Origin: Candidatus Similichlamydia laticola
GTDB lineage: Bacteria > Chlamydiota > Chlamydiia > Chlamydiales > Parilichlamydiaceae
Direction of reading: 5' to 3'
Assembly (NCBI RefSeq): GCF_003339615.1
Contig: NZ_QQBG01000007.1
Span: 1 to 32,606 of the forward strand
Length of the DNA: 32,606 nt
The notes below the pieces were generated by a model that was given only the letters and a program-made list of their open reading frames with translations, searched no databases and had not been told where the DNA came from. Positions 8,754 through 17,830 of this stretch are shown piece after piece; positions within the stretch are counted from its first letter, which is position 1, and each line of letters starts with the position of its first letter. Both the position numbers and the translations under genes were made by a program.

Positions 8754-9386
8754 ATGTTGGAGAACATCTTATCTTACCTACACCCATCTGAAAGTTCGGC
8801 CGAGCAGTTGCGTCTCCTATTTAGGCTCTTTGCGGAACAAGATTTTTCAACGCAAAAGGATGAACAACCCCCGTTACCTCAAGATGAGATCTACGAAGAG
8901 TTTTCACAAAAGCTTGCACAAGCTATCGGCTTGGTCTACGAAAAGGGCGTTCTTTTCAAAGATGCACTTGGACTTTCCGAAGAGAATATGGAAGCTTTTT
9001 ATGCTTGGGGCTTTCAACTTTTCGAAAAGAAACAGTTTAGTGAAGCCTTTCAGCTGTTTAATATTCTCGTCATTCTAGATCCTATTCAATGGAAATATCG
9101 GTATGCTCTAGCTACTACCTTACATAGGCAGAAAAACTATAAGGATGCCGTCAAAGCGTATCTCATGTCTGTCATGTTAGAACCAGCACGCTATATCCCT
9201 CTTCCGCACTATCATGCAGCAGACTGTTATATCCAGATGCAAGATTTTTGTTCCGCTATTGTCATGCTTGACCTGTGCATGAAACATTGTGACCCGGATT
9301 CTTCCGAACATCAAATTATTTTAGAACGCGCTGAAGTCCTAAAAAAAGCTCTAGAAGAGAAGTGGTCATATCCAATCAAGGGATAA
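8754..9386 (+). CDS. SycD/LcrH-family TPR chaperone for translocators
   Basis: A 210-residue protein with a central block of tetratricopeptide repeats (about residues 80-190): AFYAWGFQLFEKKQFSEAF, then YRYALATTLHRQKNYKDAV, then HYHAADCYIQMQDFCSAI. This is the arrangement of class II T3SS chaperones (SycD, LcrH, IpgC, chlamydial Scc proteins), which hold pore-forming translocators in the cytoplasm. It is longer than the usual 160-170 residues because of an extended N-terminus. The ATG at 8754 is 1 nt after the previous stop. The major translocator gene follows at 11 nt, which is the expected cargo. Confidence 0.85.
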   Translation: MLENILSYLHPSESSAEQLRLLFRLFAEQDFSTQKDEQPPLPQDEIYEEFSQKLAQAIGLVYEKGVLFKDALGLSEENMEAFYAWGFQLFEKKQFSEAFQLFNILVILDPIQWKYRYALATTLHRQKNYKDAVKAYLMSVMLEPARYIPLPHYHAADCYIQMQDFCSAIVMLDLCMKHCDPDSSEHQIILERAEVLKKALEEKWSYPIKG

Positions 9387-9397
9387 AGGAGAGCCCT

Positions 9398-11359
9398 GTG
9401 TCTCAACTCTACGTTTTTCCTACTACCCAAGAGAACAGTAAAAAGGATTTTGAAAAAGAACTTAGAATGCAAAAAAAGTTCTATTCAGAAACCCAAATGC
9501 ACTCTGCTTTAATGGACATTGGCCTTACCCCAGCACAGAGAGAAAAACTCTACCTTTATGGCGCAGATGGGCTTGGAGAACAAGCAGAAGAGGTAAGACG
9601 ACTTCTCAAAGGCCAGAACATTTCTTCTGGATCAATAGACGCTCTGTTTTCTGCTAAAAACAATACGAACTCTTTTGGAGAAGATGAACTCATCCTCTCT
9701 CCACGTCCAACATCACCTTCCTTCTCTTTAAGTGCTTTTGCTGGAGCTGTGGCAGAGGCTATGTCTGCCCTGTCACGCATTCGTTCCAAAAATGAAATAA
9801 TGGACGCGGAAGCAACTGTGAATAGGCTACAGGCCAGTGTTGCTGTTATGAAAGAGAAGATTCAAGATATGAAAGCATCGGCAGAAGTAGCAAGAAACGA
9901 TGCTAAAATAACTGAAAATGCCATGAAAGAGATGAAACGTCTTCAAGCTCTCATGGCTATATTTGGAATCTTTATTGCTATTCTCATGGCTATTTTGACT
10001 GCTATCGTAAGCATTTTTACAGCTGGTATTGGAACAGCTCCTATGGTAGCTGCAACGACAGCAGCAGTAGCTGGTGGTATCGGAGGAGTAGTTACTAGTT
10101 CTCTTGCTCTTTCGGATGCACTAAGAACAGACGGAAAATCTTGGATCAACGACTTAGCCGCACAATTTGTCGGAAAAGAGAGCCCTCATAATAGTGCTGA
10201 AAAGAATGCAGAGATTAGAAAAAAGACAGAATTTTTCAAAACATCTCTTTCTGTCCTCAACGCCTTTTTTCAAGCTATTCTGGCGATCCTTTCCTTCGGA
10301 GCTGCTGCGGCAGCTTCCATTACTAACACGATTGCAAACCAAACAATCAAAGTCATGCTCAGGACCATAAACGAACTGATCATGAAAAATCTTTTTAAAT
10401 TTCTCTCCTCCTTGGCAAGCATCCTTGCTAACTCAACTCTAACTATCTTTACAGGTTTAATGGAATCAGGTGCCTTGGCGCGTTCCTTGGGTGGTGATCG
10501 AACAGCCAACTCTCTTATTGAGTCGACCATAGCCAAGAAAGAAGCTCGTATCAAACAGCTGAAAGCCAGCCAATTTTATAGAGATCTTGTATCAGAAAAG
10601 GGAGCAGCACAAGCCGATAAAGAAGTAGAACACTTGGCTGAACAAGAGCAAAAAGCCCTTTTAAAGGGTGATATTGACACTGTCGTGGCTCTTCGAGCCA
10701 AGTTCATGGGTTTAGGATCTAACTTAGATTCGTCTCTGAGAAAACATCTTGAAGAAGATGCACGAGTTTCTATGCAATACACCTCATACCGTGCCAAGAG
10801 TCATTATGATCATCTCATCGCGGAAATTAGTCAGGATCATCAAAAACTGATGATGGGCATTATGGCCGCTATAGGTATCTTCAGCATGTTGGCATCCATT
10901 GCCTCCTCTGCTGTCAATTTCGACACCCCAAACAGCATAGGCACTGTTCCCCCTCTTCCTACAAAACCTAATTCTCTTTTTAAACCCTTTGCCTCTGAAC
11001 CTTTTGTCAAAAAAATGGAAGCTGTGGACCCTAAGAAATTTGTCCGAGGGGCACAGGGATTACAATTCATAGGATCTCTCGCTCAAACAGCTACTCGAGC
11101 GGGTGTCTCCATCAAACAATCTGCATCGGAATCACGCGTCATCGAAGAGCAAAAAAATGCTAAGAGACAAATAAGTCGTCTTCAACAAGAGCTGATGCGC
11201 CAAGAATTCGAATTTTTTCTTACTCGACTGATGGCAGAAGGTGCCTTTCAAATCCAAGAGGCTCACGTTGAAAGCGTCAAAAAAATAGGCCAAGCCTTTT
11301 CTGACTTCTGGAGAACAGCAGACCAAACTTTTTCCGTCGGTATTCGCACACGCGTCTAA
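9398..11359 (+). CDS. IpaB/YopB/CopB-like major T3SS translocator
   Basis: A 653-residue secreted pore protein. A long coiled-coil N-terminal half precedes hydrophobic segments at about residues 180-225 (around FGIFIAILMAILTAIVSIF) and 285-310 (AILAILSFGAAAAA). A third weaker one lies near 484-505 (MMGIMAAIGIFSMLASIASS). This is the pattern of the IpaB/SipB/YopB family, which inserts into the host membrane with a minor translocator. The GTG at 9398 is chosen because AAGGAGAG lies about 6 nt upstream; an in-frame upstream ATG would overlap the chaperone gene. It is about 150 residues longer than I recall for CopB of Chlamydia. The adjacent TPR chaperone supports the call. Confidence 0.85.
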   Translation: MSQLYVFPTTQENSKKDFEKELRMQKKFYSETQMHSALMDIGLTPAQREKLYLYGADGLGEQAEEVRRLLKGQNISSGSIDALFSAKNNTNSFGEDELILSPRPTSPSFSLSAFAGAVAEAMSALSRIRSKNEIMDAEATVNRLQASVAVMKEKIQDMKASAEVARNDAKITENAMKEMKRLQALMAIFGIFIAILMAILTAIVSIFTAGIGTAPMVAATTAAVAGGIGGVVTSSLALSDALRTDGKSWINDLAAQFVGKESPHNSAEKNAEIRKKTEFFKTSLSVLNAFFQAILAILSFGAAAAASITNTIANQTIKVMLRTINELIMKNLFKFLSSLASILANSTLTIFTGLMESGALARSLGGDRTANSLIESTIAKKEARIKQLKASQFYRDLVSEKGAAQADKEVEHLAEQEQKALLKGDIDTVVALRAKFMGLGSNLDSSLRKHLEEDARVSMQYTSYRAKSHYDHLIAEISQDHQKLMMGIMAAIGIFSMLASIASSAVNFDTPNSIGTVPPLPTKPNSLFKPFASEPFVKKMEAVDPKKFVRGAQGLQFIGSLAQTATRAGVSIKQSASESRVIEEQKNAKRQISRLQQELMRQEFEFFLTRLMAEGAFQIQEAHVESVKKIGQAFSDFWRTADQTFSVGIRTRV

Positions 11360-11386
11360 AACTAGAATTCAACCTTTTTTTGCACT

Positions 11387-12673
11387 ATGAATCCAGATCA
11401 AAACACTTCTCTTCCCACACAGAAGTCCTTTTCAATTTCATCTGCTTTACGCGCCTTAGCTCAAGGCATTACGGGCCCTGATGGGTCAGTGACCATGACC
11501 AAAGAGCAAGTGAACAAACTCGTCAAGGAAGGAAAGGTCTCTGTCCAGCCGGACGGAACTTACAGGCTAAATGTTACAGCGCCCTCCCTCTCCTCTACAA
11601 CGCAAGCAGCACTTCCCGACTCTTTCAGGATCTTACAGTCTGATAGATTAGATCCAGCAAATCGAACGCAAACTCTTGAGCGTCCTAGTACAATCCAAAC
11701 GACAAAAGCAGCAACATTACAAACTATCAACGCTGAACCAGCTCCACCTTCCATTGCAAGTGACCAAGCTAATCCTTATTTAGAGAGTGCCTCTGGGGCA
11801 AGGATCCGTAATGCCCTCATGACAGCTTATGCCTTACAAGCAGAAGTCGCTAACTTGATGCGACATGAACAAGCCGAATTTAACAAGGCTATTTGGGAGT
11901 CAGCTTTATCACAAGCCCGAGGCATTCGCCTGACAACCCAAGGAAAGACATTGGGACTTCTAGCAAGTGCTACCGCGGCTACAGCTACGGCTACGGGCTT
12001 AATTGCCCAGGGCACCTTCACCATGATGAACAAGATGCGAGCCGTCGACATGAAAAATGAAGCGGAACGAATTCGTGCCAAGATGAATACCTCTTCTGAA
12101 GAGAAAACATCACGTAAGCAACAGTCAGAAACATCCTCCCCCACTCTGGCCAGAACTGAACGAAGAAAAGCCTCTAAGAAGACGGGAGGAAAAGGGCAAC
12201 TAGAAATAGAGCTGCAACGCCAGGAGAGTCAACGCCTCGATATTTCTCTAGAACGTGATGTTACTTCATCTCCTGCTCAAAGAGCTCGAGGTGGCTCGAC
12301 ATCAGAAGAGAGTGTCCGTGTGAAAAGGTCTTCTGGCCCTAATCTAGCTGCATTGGAACGCGCACAAGCCTTAGAGAGAGAGGCCGCACGTTTAGAGATG
12401 GGTATTGAAGGGATGAAGGCCGTGTCGGGCGTACAACAAAACCTCGCTGCAGCCGTTCGAGACGGAACCAAGATCATCGGAACCAAACAGGAAGAGGCTG
12501 GACGTATCGTAGAGCTTTACTCTCAGACATTACAGCGGGTTTTGGAGCAAGGATCTCAACAAGCACAAGCTCAAACAAAAGAGGCAGACGAGCATGCTAA
12601 GCAGCTTTTACAGATTGTCTCCTCTAAGGCTAAGGCTCAAACATCGATGGGTCAAACTCTTTGGAAAATCTAA
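11387..12673 (+). CDS. CopD/YopD-like minor translocator paralogue A
   Basis: A 428-residue protein with one hydrophobic stretch at about residues 185-210 (LLASATAATATATGLIAQG). It is flanked by helical regions, with a predicted coiled coil at the C-terminus ending MGQTLWKI. One transmembrane segment plus a C-terminal amphipathic helix is the plan of minor translocators (YopD, IpaC, CopD). After the hydrophobic stretch come two xL[ED]IxL motifs (QLEIELQ and RLDISLE), repeated in the next two genes. No clear ribosome binding site precedes the ATG. It is the first of three tandem paralogues directly after the major translocator. Confidence 0.72.
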   Translation: MNPDQNTSLPTQKSFSISSALRALAQGITGPDGSVTMTKEQVNKLVKEGKVSVQPDGTYRLNVTAPSLSSTTQAALPDSFRILQSDRLDPANRTQTLERPSTIQTTKAATLQTINAEPAPPSIASDQANPYLESASGARIRNALMTAYALQAEVANLMRHEQAEFNKAIWESALSQARGIRLTTQGKTLGLLASATAATATATGLIAQGTFTMMNKMRAVDMKNEAERIRAKMNTSSEEKTSRKQQSETSSPTLARTERRKASKKTGGKGQLEIELQRQESQRLDISLERDVTSSPAQRARGGSTSEESVRVKRSSGPNLAALERAQALEREAARLEMGIEGMKAVSGVQQNLAAAVRDGTKIIGTKQEEAGRIVELYSQTLQRVLEQGSQQAQAQTKEADEHAKQLLQIVSSKAKAQTSMGQTLWKI

Positions 12674-12693
12674 TTCAATGATGAGGTCTTCTC

Positions 12694-13911
12694 ATGCCTG
12701 AAACAGTGAAAAAAGTATCTGCACAGCCCAATGCAGATGCAGTACAACAATCTGTGGCCAACTTTTCAGCCGATGTACGAGACGCCCTTGAGCAGGATCA
12801 GAGACGCTCTGTGGGTGATCGTATTGCAGTCGAAAAAAACTTCCAATCCTTCGGAATCCTTGACACAACAGCTAGCGAATCTGTTCCCAATGGTCAAGTC
12901 CAAAACGTTATTCGCCAAACCCCAGCCAAGTCTGTTTCTACACTAGCACCAAACTATTTAGCAGAGAGTGATGTAGCAGCCGTTTTTACGGCTTTAGAAA
13001 AGGTATTTTCTTCTAAGCTCATTGTCACAGGTAAGCTCTCCGCCTTCAATAAGGATGCTCTTGACCGATACTCCGAGTCCATGAAAGCGAAAATTCGCCA
13101 AAATCAAGTCGAACTCGAAGCCGAAATTGATAAGATGACGGCCCAACAAACAGCGCTACATATGGCCACAGTAGGAGCCGCTATTCAACTAGCCTCCACA
13201 CTTCTTTCTGTTGCGGGATCTGTCTTGAATCAAGTTTTAACTCGTCCAGACAGCACGCGTGTACAGGAAGTCAGAAATGCCCCTCCTCGTTTTGGAGCCT
13301 CTCGAACAGGACGAGAAATCCCAGCAGATGAAACACCAGGAGAGGCAAATGTCTTTGTCCCTGGACCAGATCAGGCTGAACCAGCTCCTGATACGAGAAT
13401 CGATACAAGAAAACCCTCTGGACAACTTGAAATTACTCTAGAAAGCGAAGAAAACATCGACCCAGTTAGCCCCCCAATAGTTCAACAGCTTGAAGAACAA
13501 CTTGAAATCGTACTTAATCAAGATCTAGGTCCAGTGTCACCAGAACAACAGGTTGAAAACAACGTTAGTGAGCTACGCGAACAAGTCAAGACGACATCCC
13601 TAGATTTGAAAGACAGAATTCAACTTGCTTTGTCTGGACTTCAAACAGCAGGCCAAGCCCTCGGAGGTATGGTGAGTCAAATCGGGCAAGCACAAGCTGC
13701 AGAGTTGGAGGCTCAAGCCTTAGAAACTCAAAAAAATGCTCGTCAAGCAACCGCTGCTCTGGACGGGTATATCCAGTTGATTCAGGCTGCTATCAAGGGT
13801 GTTGGTAAAGATCAGAAAACTGTTTTGGAAGAAGCAGGTTCGATTGTTTCTATTATCGAGGACCGCGCTTCGACCATGAAAGAGGCTTCGATGAGGGTCT
13901 TCCGAGCTTAA
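12694..13911 (+). CDS. CopD/YopD-like minor translocator paralogue B
   Basis: A 405-residue protein with the same order as its neighbours: disordered N-terminus, short helical region, one hydrophobic segment at about 153-180 (AAIQLASTLLSVAGSVL), acidic linker, then a helical C-terminal half. The linker holds QLEITLE and QLEIVLN, the xL[ED]IxL motif. GAGGT lies about 7 nt before the ATG. It is probably secreted with the major translocator. Whether three minor translocators are used together or alternately cannot be told from the sequence. Confidence 0.72.
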   Translation: MPETVKKVSAQPNADAVQQSVANFSADVRDALEQDQRRSVGDRIAVEKNFQSFGILDTTASESVPNGQVQNVIRQTPAKSVSTLAPNYLAESDVAAVFTALEKVFSSKLIVTGKLSAFNKDALDRYSESMKAKIRQNQVELEAEIDKMTAQQTALHMATVGAAIQLASTLLSVAGSVLNQVLTRPDSTRVQEVRNAPPRFGASRTGREIPADETPGEANVFVPGPDQAEPAPDTRIDTRKPSGQLEITLESEENIDPVSPPIVQQLEEQLEIVLNQDLGPVSPEQQVENNVSELREQVKTTSLDLKDRIQLALSGLQTAGQALGGMVSQIGQAQAAELEAQALETQKNARQATAALDGYIQLIQAAIKGVGKDQKTVLEEAGSIVSIIEDRASTMKEASMRVFRA

Positions 13912-13927
13912 ACCCCCTCCTCTTGTT

Positions 13928-15175
13928 ATGTCAAATCTACCTACGCAGGACGCTTCCAAAGCCTTATCCCCGTCATACCCCCCTCTCTCTCAAGTCGGTC
14001 AAGGTGACTTTTTTGAAAGGCTCCATTCTTTTTCTGAATCAGAAAGAATAGAAGCCCTTCTTGCGTCCGGCCTGCTTTCCTTTGACCCTGTCCAGGGACA
14101 ATACTTCTTTACTATTCGAGAAGTGGCAGATCCCATCAAAACAAAGAAAATCGAGGGACAGAAAAAGGGGGTTAGTCTTAGGGAAGAGCTTTATCAAGAC
14201 AAGCTGATTTCAAGCCCTCCCTCCTCTTCTATTCTCTCGATCAAGCAGCCTGCACCTCCACGTGGAGTCAATTTAGAAGCAGAACACGCCCTATTTGGTG
14301 ACCCACCACTCCCGATTCTAGAAAAGCCAAATGCATATTTTTCTGGAAGCAGCTTTGGACAGCTCTCGTCCATTTTGCGCCATCTTGCCGAAATCAGAAA
14401 AAGAATCCTTCAAGAGGAAAATGAGTTTTTTCTCAAAGCAGCTCAGCAAGTGATTGCAGCAACGGATGCCCGCCTCTCAGCGATTGAAAAGACGTTTCAA
14501 GGAGAGATCGCTCTTGCACAAGCACGTTATACAAGTGCCATCGTAGCCATTGTAGGTTATGCTCTCTCCTTAGCTGCTCTGTCCATTGCAACAGCTGGTG
14601 CTCTCTTTGACCGAAAGCCTCCAAAAACGCAACTAAAAACAGAGTCCAAGAAACAGAAGATTCTTCCCTCCACCAAACAGAAGAAAGAAGAGCCTGAACT
14701 CGACATCGACCTTCACAAAGAAGATGACCCTGCTCCTGATCTTGAAATTCAGCTCTCAAAAAAACAAACCGATAACCTAACTATTGAATGGCAACGAGAA
14801 GACCAAAAACAGGACACTCACCCTCCTATCGATAGTCAAATTAAAATCGAACAGAGACAAAAGGACTTTAATAAGCGGCAAGCTGTATGGACAGCTTTGC
14901 TAGATCCTTCTATTATGCCTCTTTTTGTTCAAGCTGTAGGAGAAGTGGCTACGGCCGTTAAGGACGGCATGAGTGTACAAGCCGTTCTTCTAGAAGGGCA
15001 AGGCAAAGCCAGAGAAGTTTTGGCAGAAACATGGCAAAAATTTTCCTTAAAAGAGCTTGAACAACTCGAAAAGGATAGCACAGAAAATAGAGAAGAAATT
15101 TCGGCTCTCCTGTCAGTTGCAAGAAGGCTCAGCCAATTGTCTAGCCAAATAGGTGCTTGGAGCATTCGAGTATAA
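13928..15175 (+). CDS. CopD/YopD-like minor translocator paralogue C
   Basis: A 415-residue protein with one hydrophobic segment at about 202-226 (AIVAIVGYALSLAALSIATA). A Lys-rich stretch follows, then three copies of the acidic alternating motif (ELDIDLH, DLEIQLS, NLTIEWQ). The C-terminal half is helical, ending SQIGAWSIRV. It is paralogous to the two upstream genes in layout although sequence similarity is low. No clear ribosome binding site precedes the ATG, which begins 17 nt after the previous stop. An AT-rich palindrome follows the stop codon and may end the translocon transcript. Confidence 0.7.
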   Translation: MSNLPTQDASKALSPSYPPLSQVGQGDFFERLHSFSESERIEALLASGLLSFDPVQGQYFFTIREVADPIKTKKIEGQKKGVSLREELYQDKLISSPPSSSILSIKQPAPPRGVNLEAEHALFGDPPLPILEKPNAYFSGSSFGQLSSILRHLAEIRKRILQEENEFFLKAAQQVIAATDARLSAIEKTFQGEIALAQARYTSAIVAIVGYALSLAALSIATAGALFDRKPPKTQLKTESKKQKILPSTKQKKEEPELDIDLHKEDDPAPDLEIQLSKKQTDNLTIEWQREDQKQDTHPPIDSQIKIEQRQKDFNKRQAVWTALLDPSIMPLFVQAVGEVATAVKDGMSVQAVLLEGQGKAREVLAETWQKFSLKELEQLEKDSTENREEISALLSVARRLSQLSSQIGAWSIRV

Positions 15176-15196
15176 TTTTACAAAAAAAATGTAAAA
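15176..15196 (+). terminator. AT-rich palindrome after the translocon genes
   Basis: TTTTACA and TGTAAAA pair across an A-rich loop immediately after the stop codon at 15173-15175. The stem lacks GC pairs and the tract after it is A-rich, not T-rich, so it is at best a weak terminator for the plus strand. Confidence 0.3.
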
Positions 15197-15333
15197 AAAT
15201 CATTTGATTGATATAGGTACGTCTTGAGTGCCTGAAGGTACAACAGCTACCCCAACTCATCTGGATCTCCCGAAAGAAATCGGGTAACTCGAAAAGCAAA
15301 GAAGCAATTTCGTTCAGGTCAACAGTTTGAGAC

Positions 15334-15339
15334 TATAAT
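15334..15339 (+). promoter_or_regulatory. Consensus -10 box (TATAAT) before the chaperone-sctD unit
   Basis: A perfect TATAAT lies 11 nt upstream of the ATG at 15350, which would give a very short or absent leader. No good -35 hexamer stands at 16-18 bp upstream (the sequence there reads GTTCAG). It follows a 158-bp gap after the translocon block, so a new transcription start here is reasonable. Confidence 0.35.
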
Positions 15340-15349
15340 CTGGTGTAGT

Positions 15350-15724
15350 ATGATCGAGCGCCTGTTAGCTATGCTCTCAGCGGATTTGGACGATCCCGAT
15401 ATGATTGAACATGTAAATCGTCTGGAGTGGCAGATCCACTTCGAGGACGACGTCTCAGTCGATTTGCGGTGTGTGGATGAAAGTCTCTTGTTTCAGGTGT
15501 CGGTCACTGGTGTCTCGCGGCCTAGTACAAGTCAGCTAATAGACATCCTCTCAGCCAATTGTTTAGGACTTGGAACGTTAGGAAATGTTCTCTGTTTTGA
15601 CAAAGAAGGAACAACGCTTCTCTTGACAAGACTAGAACCTGTATCTGTCGCTTACAGAGAGTTTCTGGACGCTCTGAAAGATCTTATTTCTGCAGCGTCT
15701 TTTTGGAGGCAGCGTTTAGCATGA
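15350..15724 (+). CDS. CesT-like T3SS chaperone upstream of sctD
   Basis: A 124-residue acidic protein with the alpha-beta-beta-beta-alpha-beta-beta-alpha feel of class I T3SS chaperones: an N-terminal helix (MIERLLAMLSADL), strands around LEWQIHFEDDVSVDLRC and LFQVSVTGV, a helix (TSQLIDILSANCL), a strand pair ending LLLTRLEP, and a C-terminal helix. The same place in Chlamydia, directly before the FHA-domain CdsD gene, is held by CT663, a small chaperone-like protein of similar length as I recall. The cargo is unknown. A shared transcript with sctD is likely, although 121 nt separate them. Confidence 0.65.
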   Translation: MIERLLAMLSADLDDPDMIEHVNRLEWQIHFEDDVSVDLRCVDESLLFQVSVTGVSRPSTSQLIDILSANCLGLGTLGNVLCFDKEGTTLLLTRLEPVSVAYREFLDALKDLISAASFWRQRLA

Positions 15725-15845
15725 ATCCGATTAGGCTTTTAGCATATTCGATCTTACATGGCTCTTGAAGCTACTCAGAGAACACTTCTGACAACTGACG
15801 CAACAGCTTGCAGTGATAGACTGCAGTAGAACGGTGGTAAGATGA

Positions 15846-17375
15846 ATGGCAACGAATCGAGCAGAACAATCAAAGATGAGTGAAGAAGAGCACTCTTCCT
15901 CACGAAAAGAGGACTCTCCACTCCTTCCTCCAGAAAAGGAAGGAGCCCCTTCTGAGGCCGATCTGAAGGTAACGGACTCTTCTCAAGAGTTTAATCTTCA
16001 AGACTTCATCTTTTCTCCTTTCTCTCTTGAACCTCGGGCAGAGGTTTGGGCGCTTCATGTCTTAGACGGTCCCAATAACGGAGCTCAAAGTTTTCTAGAA
16101 TCGGGTCGTGACTACTTCATTGGTCGTGATGCAACTGTTTGCGATATCGTCTTGCTCGATCCCCGCATCTCGAAAAAGCATCTGCTCCTTTCAATCAGAC
16201 AGGACCATCGAGCCTTTATACAAGATCTTTCGAGCACAAACGGAGCAACGGCAAATGGAAAGCCGTTAGAAGGAGAAGAGGAAATTGACGGAAGTCTTGT
16301 TATTGGATTGGGATCATCTTCCGTTCTTATTGTCAATACGCAGGCCCCTCAAAAAACAGTGGTCTTGCCCTCAGAGGAAGAGCTGCGAGACATTCTAAGA
16401 CGCTCAACAGGTGAAGTTGTTCTTCCGGATGCAACAACGTTGAATCTAAAACGATTCAAGCATCTTTTGCTTGGCATCTTGACAAGTACCCTCTTACTGG
16501 TCTTTTCTCTCATTCCTAACGGGGAGGTCGAGTTCGATCGACCCCCTGTCGATCTTGCCCAGTTGGAAGAAGTACTTTCAGACAAGAGCTTTGGATACGA
16601 ATTCAGAGAGGAACGCAGAGAAGTTGTCCTTTCAGGGCACGTCCACAAAGAAGAAGAACGCTTTAAGGTTTTATCTCAATTAAGTGAGCTTCCCTTTGTA
16701 GAGAAGATTGATGCACAGCGCCTCATTATCGATGAGCTCCTCTGTCGTGAATTCAATATTGTCCTTATCCCTCAATGGCCAGGAGTTATTCTAACCTGTC
16801 CTGTCCCTGGAGAATACCTTATAGAAGGGTTTGTAGAGACCAAGGAAACTTTTGAAGAACTGCAACTCTACCTTCAGCTTAATTTTCCCCTCACGAATCA
16901 GATCAAAAACCAAGTTATTGTAGAGGAGGAGCTCCTGGAACAGCTCAATGCCGACCTACAGGAAGTAGGTCCTAACCGACTAGCTGCAGAATTAATCGAT
17001 GGAGAACTTATTGTTGCTGGGACGATCTTTCAAGAAGAAGAAGAAAAAATTGACGAAATCATCAAGAGATTTCAAGAAAAAAGTCGTTACAAAGTTGTAC
17101 GCAAAGGACTTGTTAGCCAATCTGCAAAGGATAGTGCTACTGGGCTCTCAGAAAGTGATAACCTGGACTCGCTCAATCTGTCTCAAGACATCTCTGCACG
17201 TTACCCCGTTTCAGGATATGTTAAGAAAGATGGTGATTACCAAATCTACCTGCAAGGGAAAGCCTATAAAGTAGGTGATATACTGGATGGAATGAAGATC
17301 TTGTCTATCGAGAAAGGGACAATCTTGCTCGAAAATGAACTCGGATTGTTTAAAATATCCTTTTTTTCCAAGTAG
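15846..17375 (+). CDS. sctD: SctD (CdsD), inner-membrane ring protein with FHA domain
   Basis: A 509-residue protein that builds the outer part of the inner-membrane ring. A disordered acidic N-terminus (1-60) precedes one FHA domain (about 68-163) with Gly93-Arg94, the ISKKH segment at 108-112 and SSTNG at 129-133. A single transmembrane helix (about 206-223, LLLGILTSTLLLVFSLI) leads into a periplasmic part of small ring-building modules ending in SYHVSGYV-like strands at the C-terminus. Chlamydia CdsD is about 830 residues with two FHA domains as I recall; this one is shorter and has one. A hairpin (TGCAGT-GATAG-ACTGCA, 15809-15825) lies in the gap before it. sctG follows at 9 nt. Confidence 0.88.
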   Translation: MATNRAEQSKMSEEEHSSSRKEDSPLLPPEKEGAPSEADLKVTDSSQEFNLQDFIFSPFSLEPRAEVWALHVLDGPNNGAQSFLESGRDYFIGRDATVCDIVLLDPRISKKHLLLSIRQDHRAFIQDLSSTNGATANGKPLEGEEEIDGSLVIGLGSSSVLIVNTQAPQKTVVLPSEEELRDILRRSTGEVVLPDATTLNLKRFKHLLLGILTSTLLLVFSLIPNGEVEFDRPPVDLAQLEEVLSDKSFGYEFREERREVVLSGHVHKEEERFKVLSQLSELPFVEKIDAQRLIIDELLCREFNIVLIPQWPGVILTCPVPGEYLIEGFVETKETFEELQLYLQLNFPLTNQIKNQVIVEEELLEQLNADLQEVGPNRLAAELIDGELIVAGTIFQEEEEKIDEIIKRFQEKSRYKVVRKGLVSQSAKDSATGLSESDNLDSLNLSQDISARYPVSGYVKKDGDYQIYLQGKAYKVGDILDGMKILSIEKGTILLENELGLFKISFFSK

Positions 17376-17384
17376 ACAACGATT

Positions 17385-17828
17385 ATGCTCGAGGATATTC
17401 TCTCCATCTGCCGAGAAGATTTGCACCTCTTTTTGGAGGCCGGCATTATGTTGACAGAAAGGCAACGTGATGCAGAGGCTGAGAAATTGATCACCTCTGC
17501 AAAAATCCTTGCACCTGACAGCATCGTCCCCGATCTTTGCTTCGGTCATTTTGCTATGCAGCGCATGCAATTTTCTGCGGCCATCTGTGTTCTCAACCGG
17601 GTGTTGAAGAAAGAGCCCGAGCATCCTCTTGCAATGGCTATGGTAGGGCTATGCTTGGCCTTCTCCCCTCAAACCCAAAAAGTGGGGAGAGAGATGCTAG
17701 AGTCTGTTCAAGAGAAGACCGATGATCGTGACGTTTTACGCATGTGTGAAATGGCTTCAGCTTGGATCAAAACAGACAATCGTTTTAAAAAATCGAAGTC
17801 AATTCTTATCCCCGGTTCAGAGAAATAA
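17385..17828 (+). CDS. sctG: SctG-like needle co-chaperone (CdsG), TPR fold
   Basis: A 147-residue helical protein with TPR-like hairpins: AEKLITSAKILAPDSIVPDL, then FAMQRMQFSAAICVLNRVLK, then HPLAMAMVGLCLAFSP. YscG/PscG/CdsG have this fold and, with SctE, keep the needle subunit from polymerising in the cytoplasm. Its partner sctE starts 2 nt after the stop. In Chlamydia cdsG follows cdsF; here it precedes sctE, so the order differs. The last 46 nt (from 17783) belong to the tandem duplication and recur at 19202-19247. Confidence 0.68.
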   Translation: MLEDILSICREDLHLFLEAGIMLTERQRDAEAEKLITSAKILAPDSIVPDLCFGHFAMQRMQFSAAICVLNRVLKKEPEHPLAMAMVGLCLAFSPQTQKVGREMLESVQEKTDDRDVLRMCEMASAWIKTDNRFKKSKSILIPGSEK

Positions 17829-17830
17829 AC

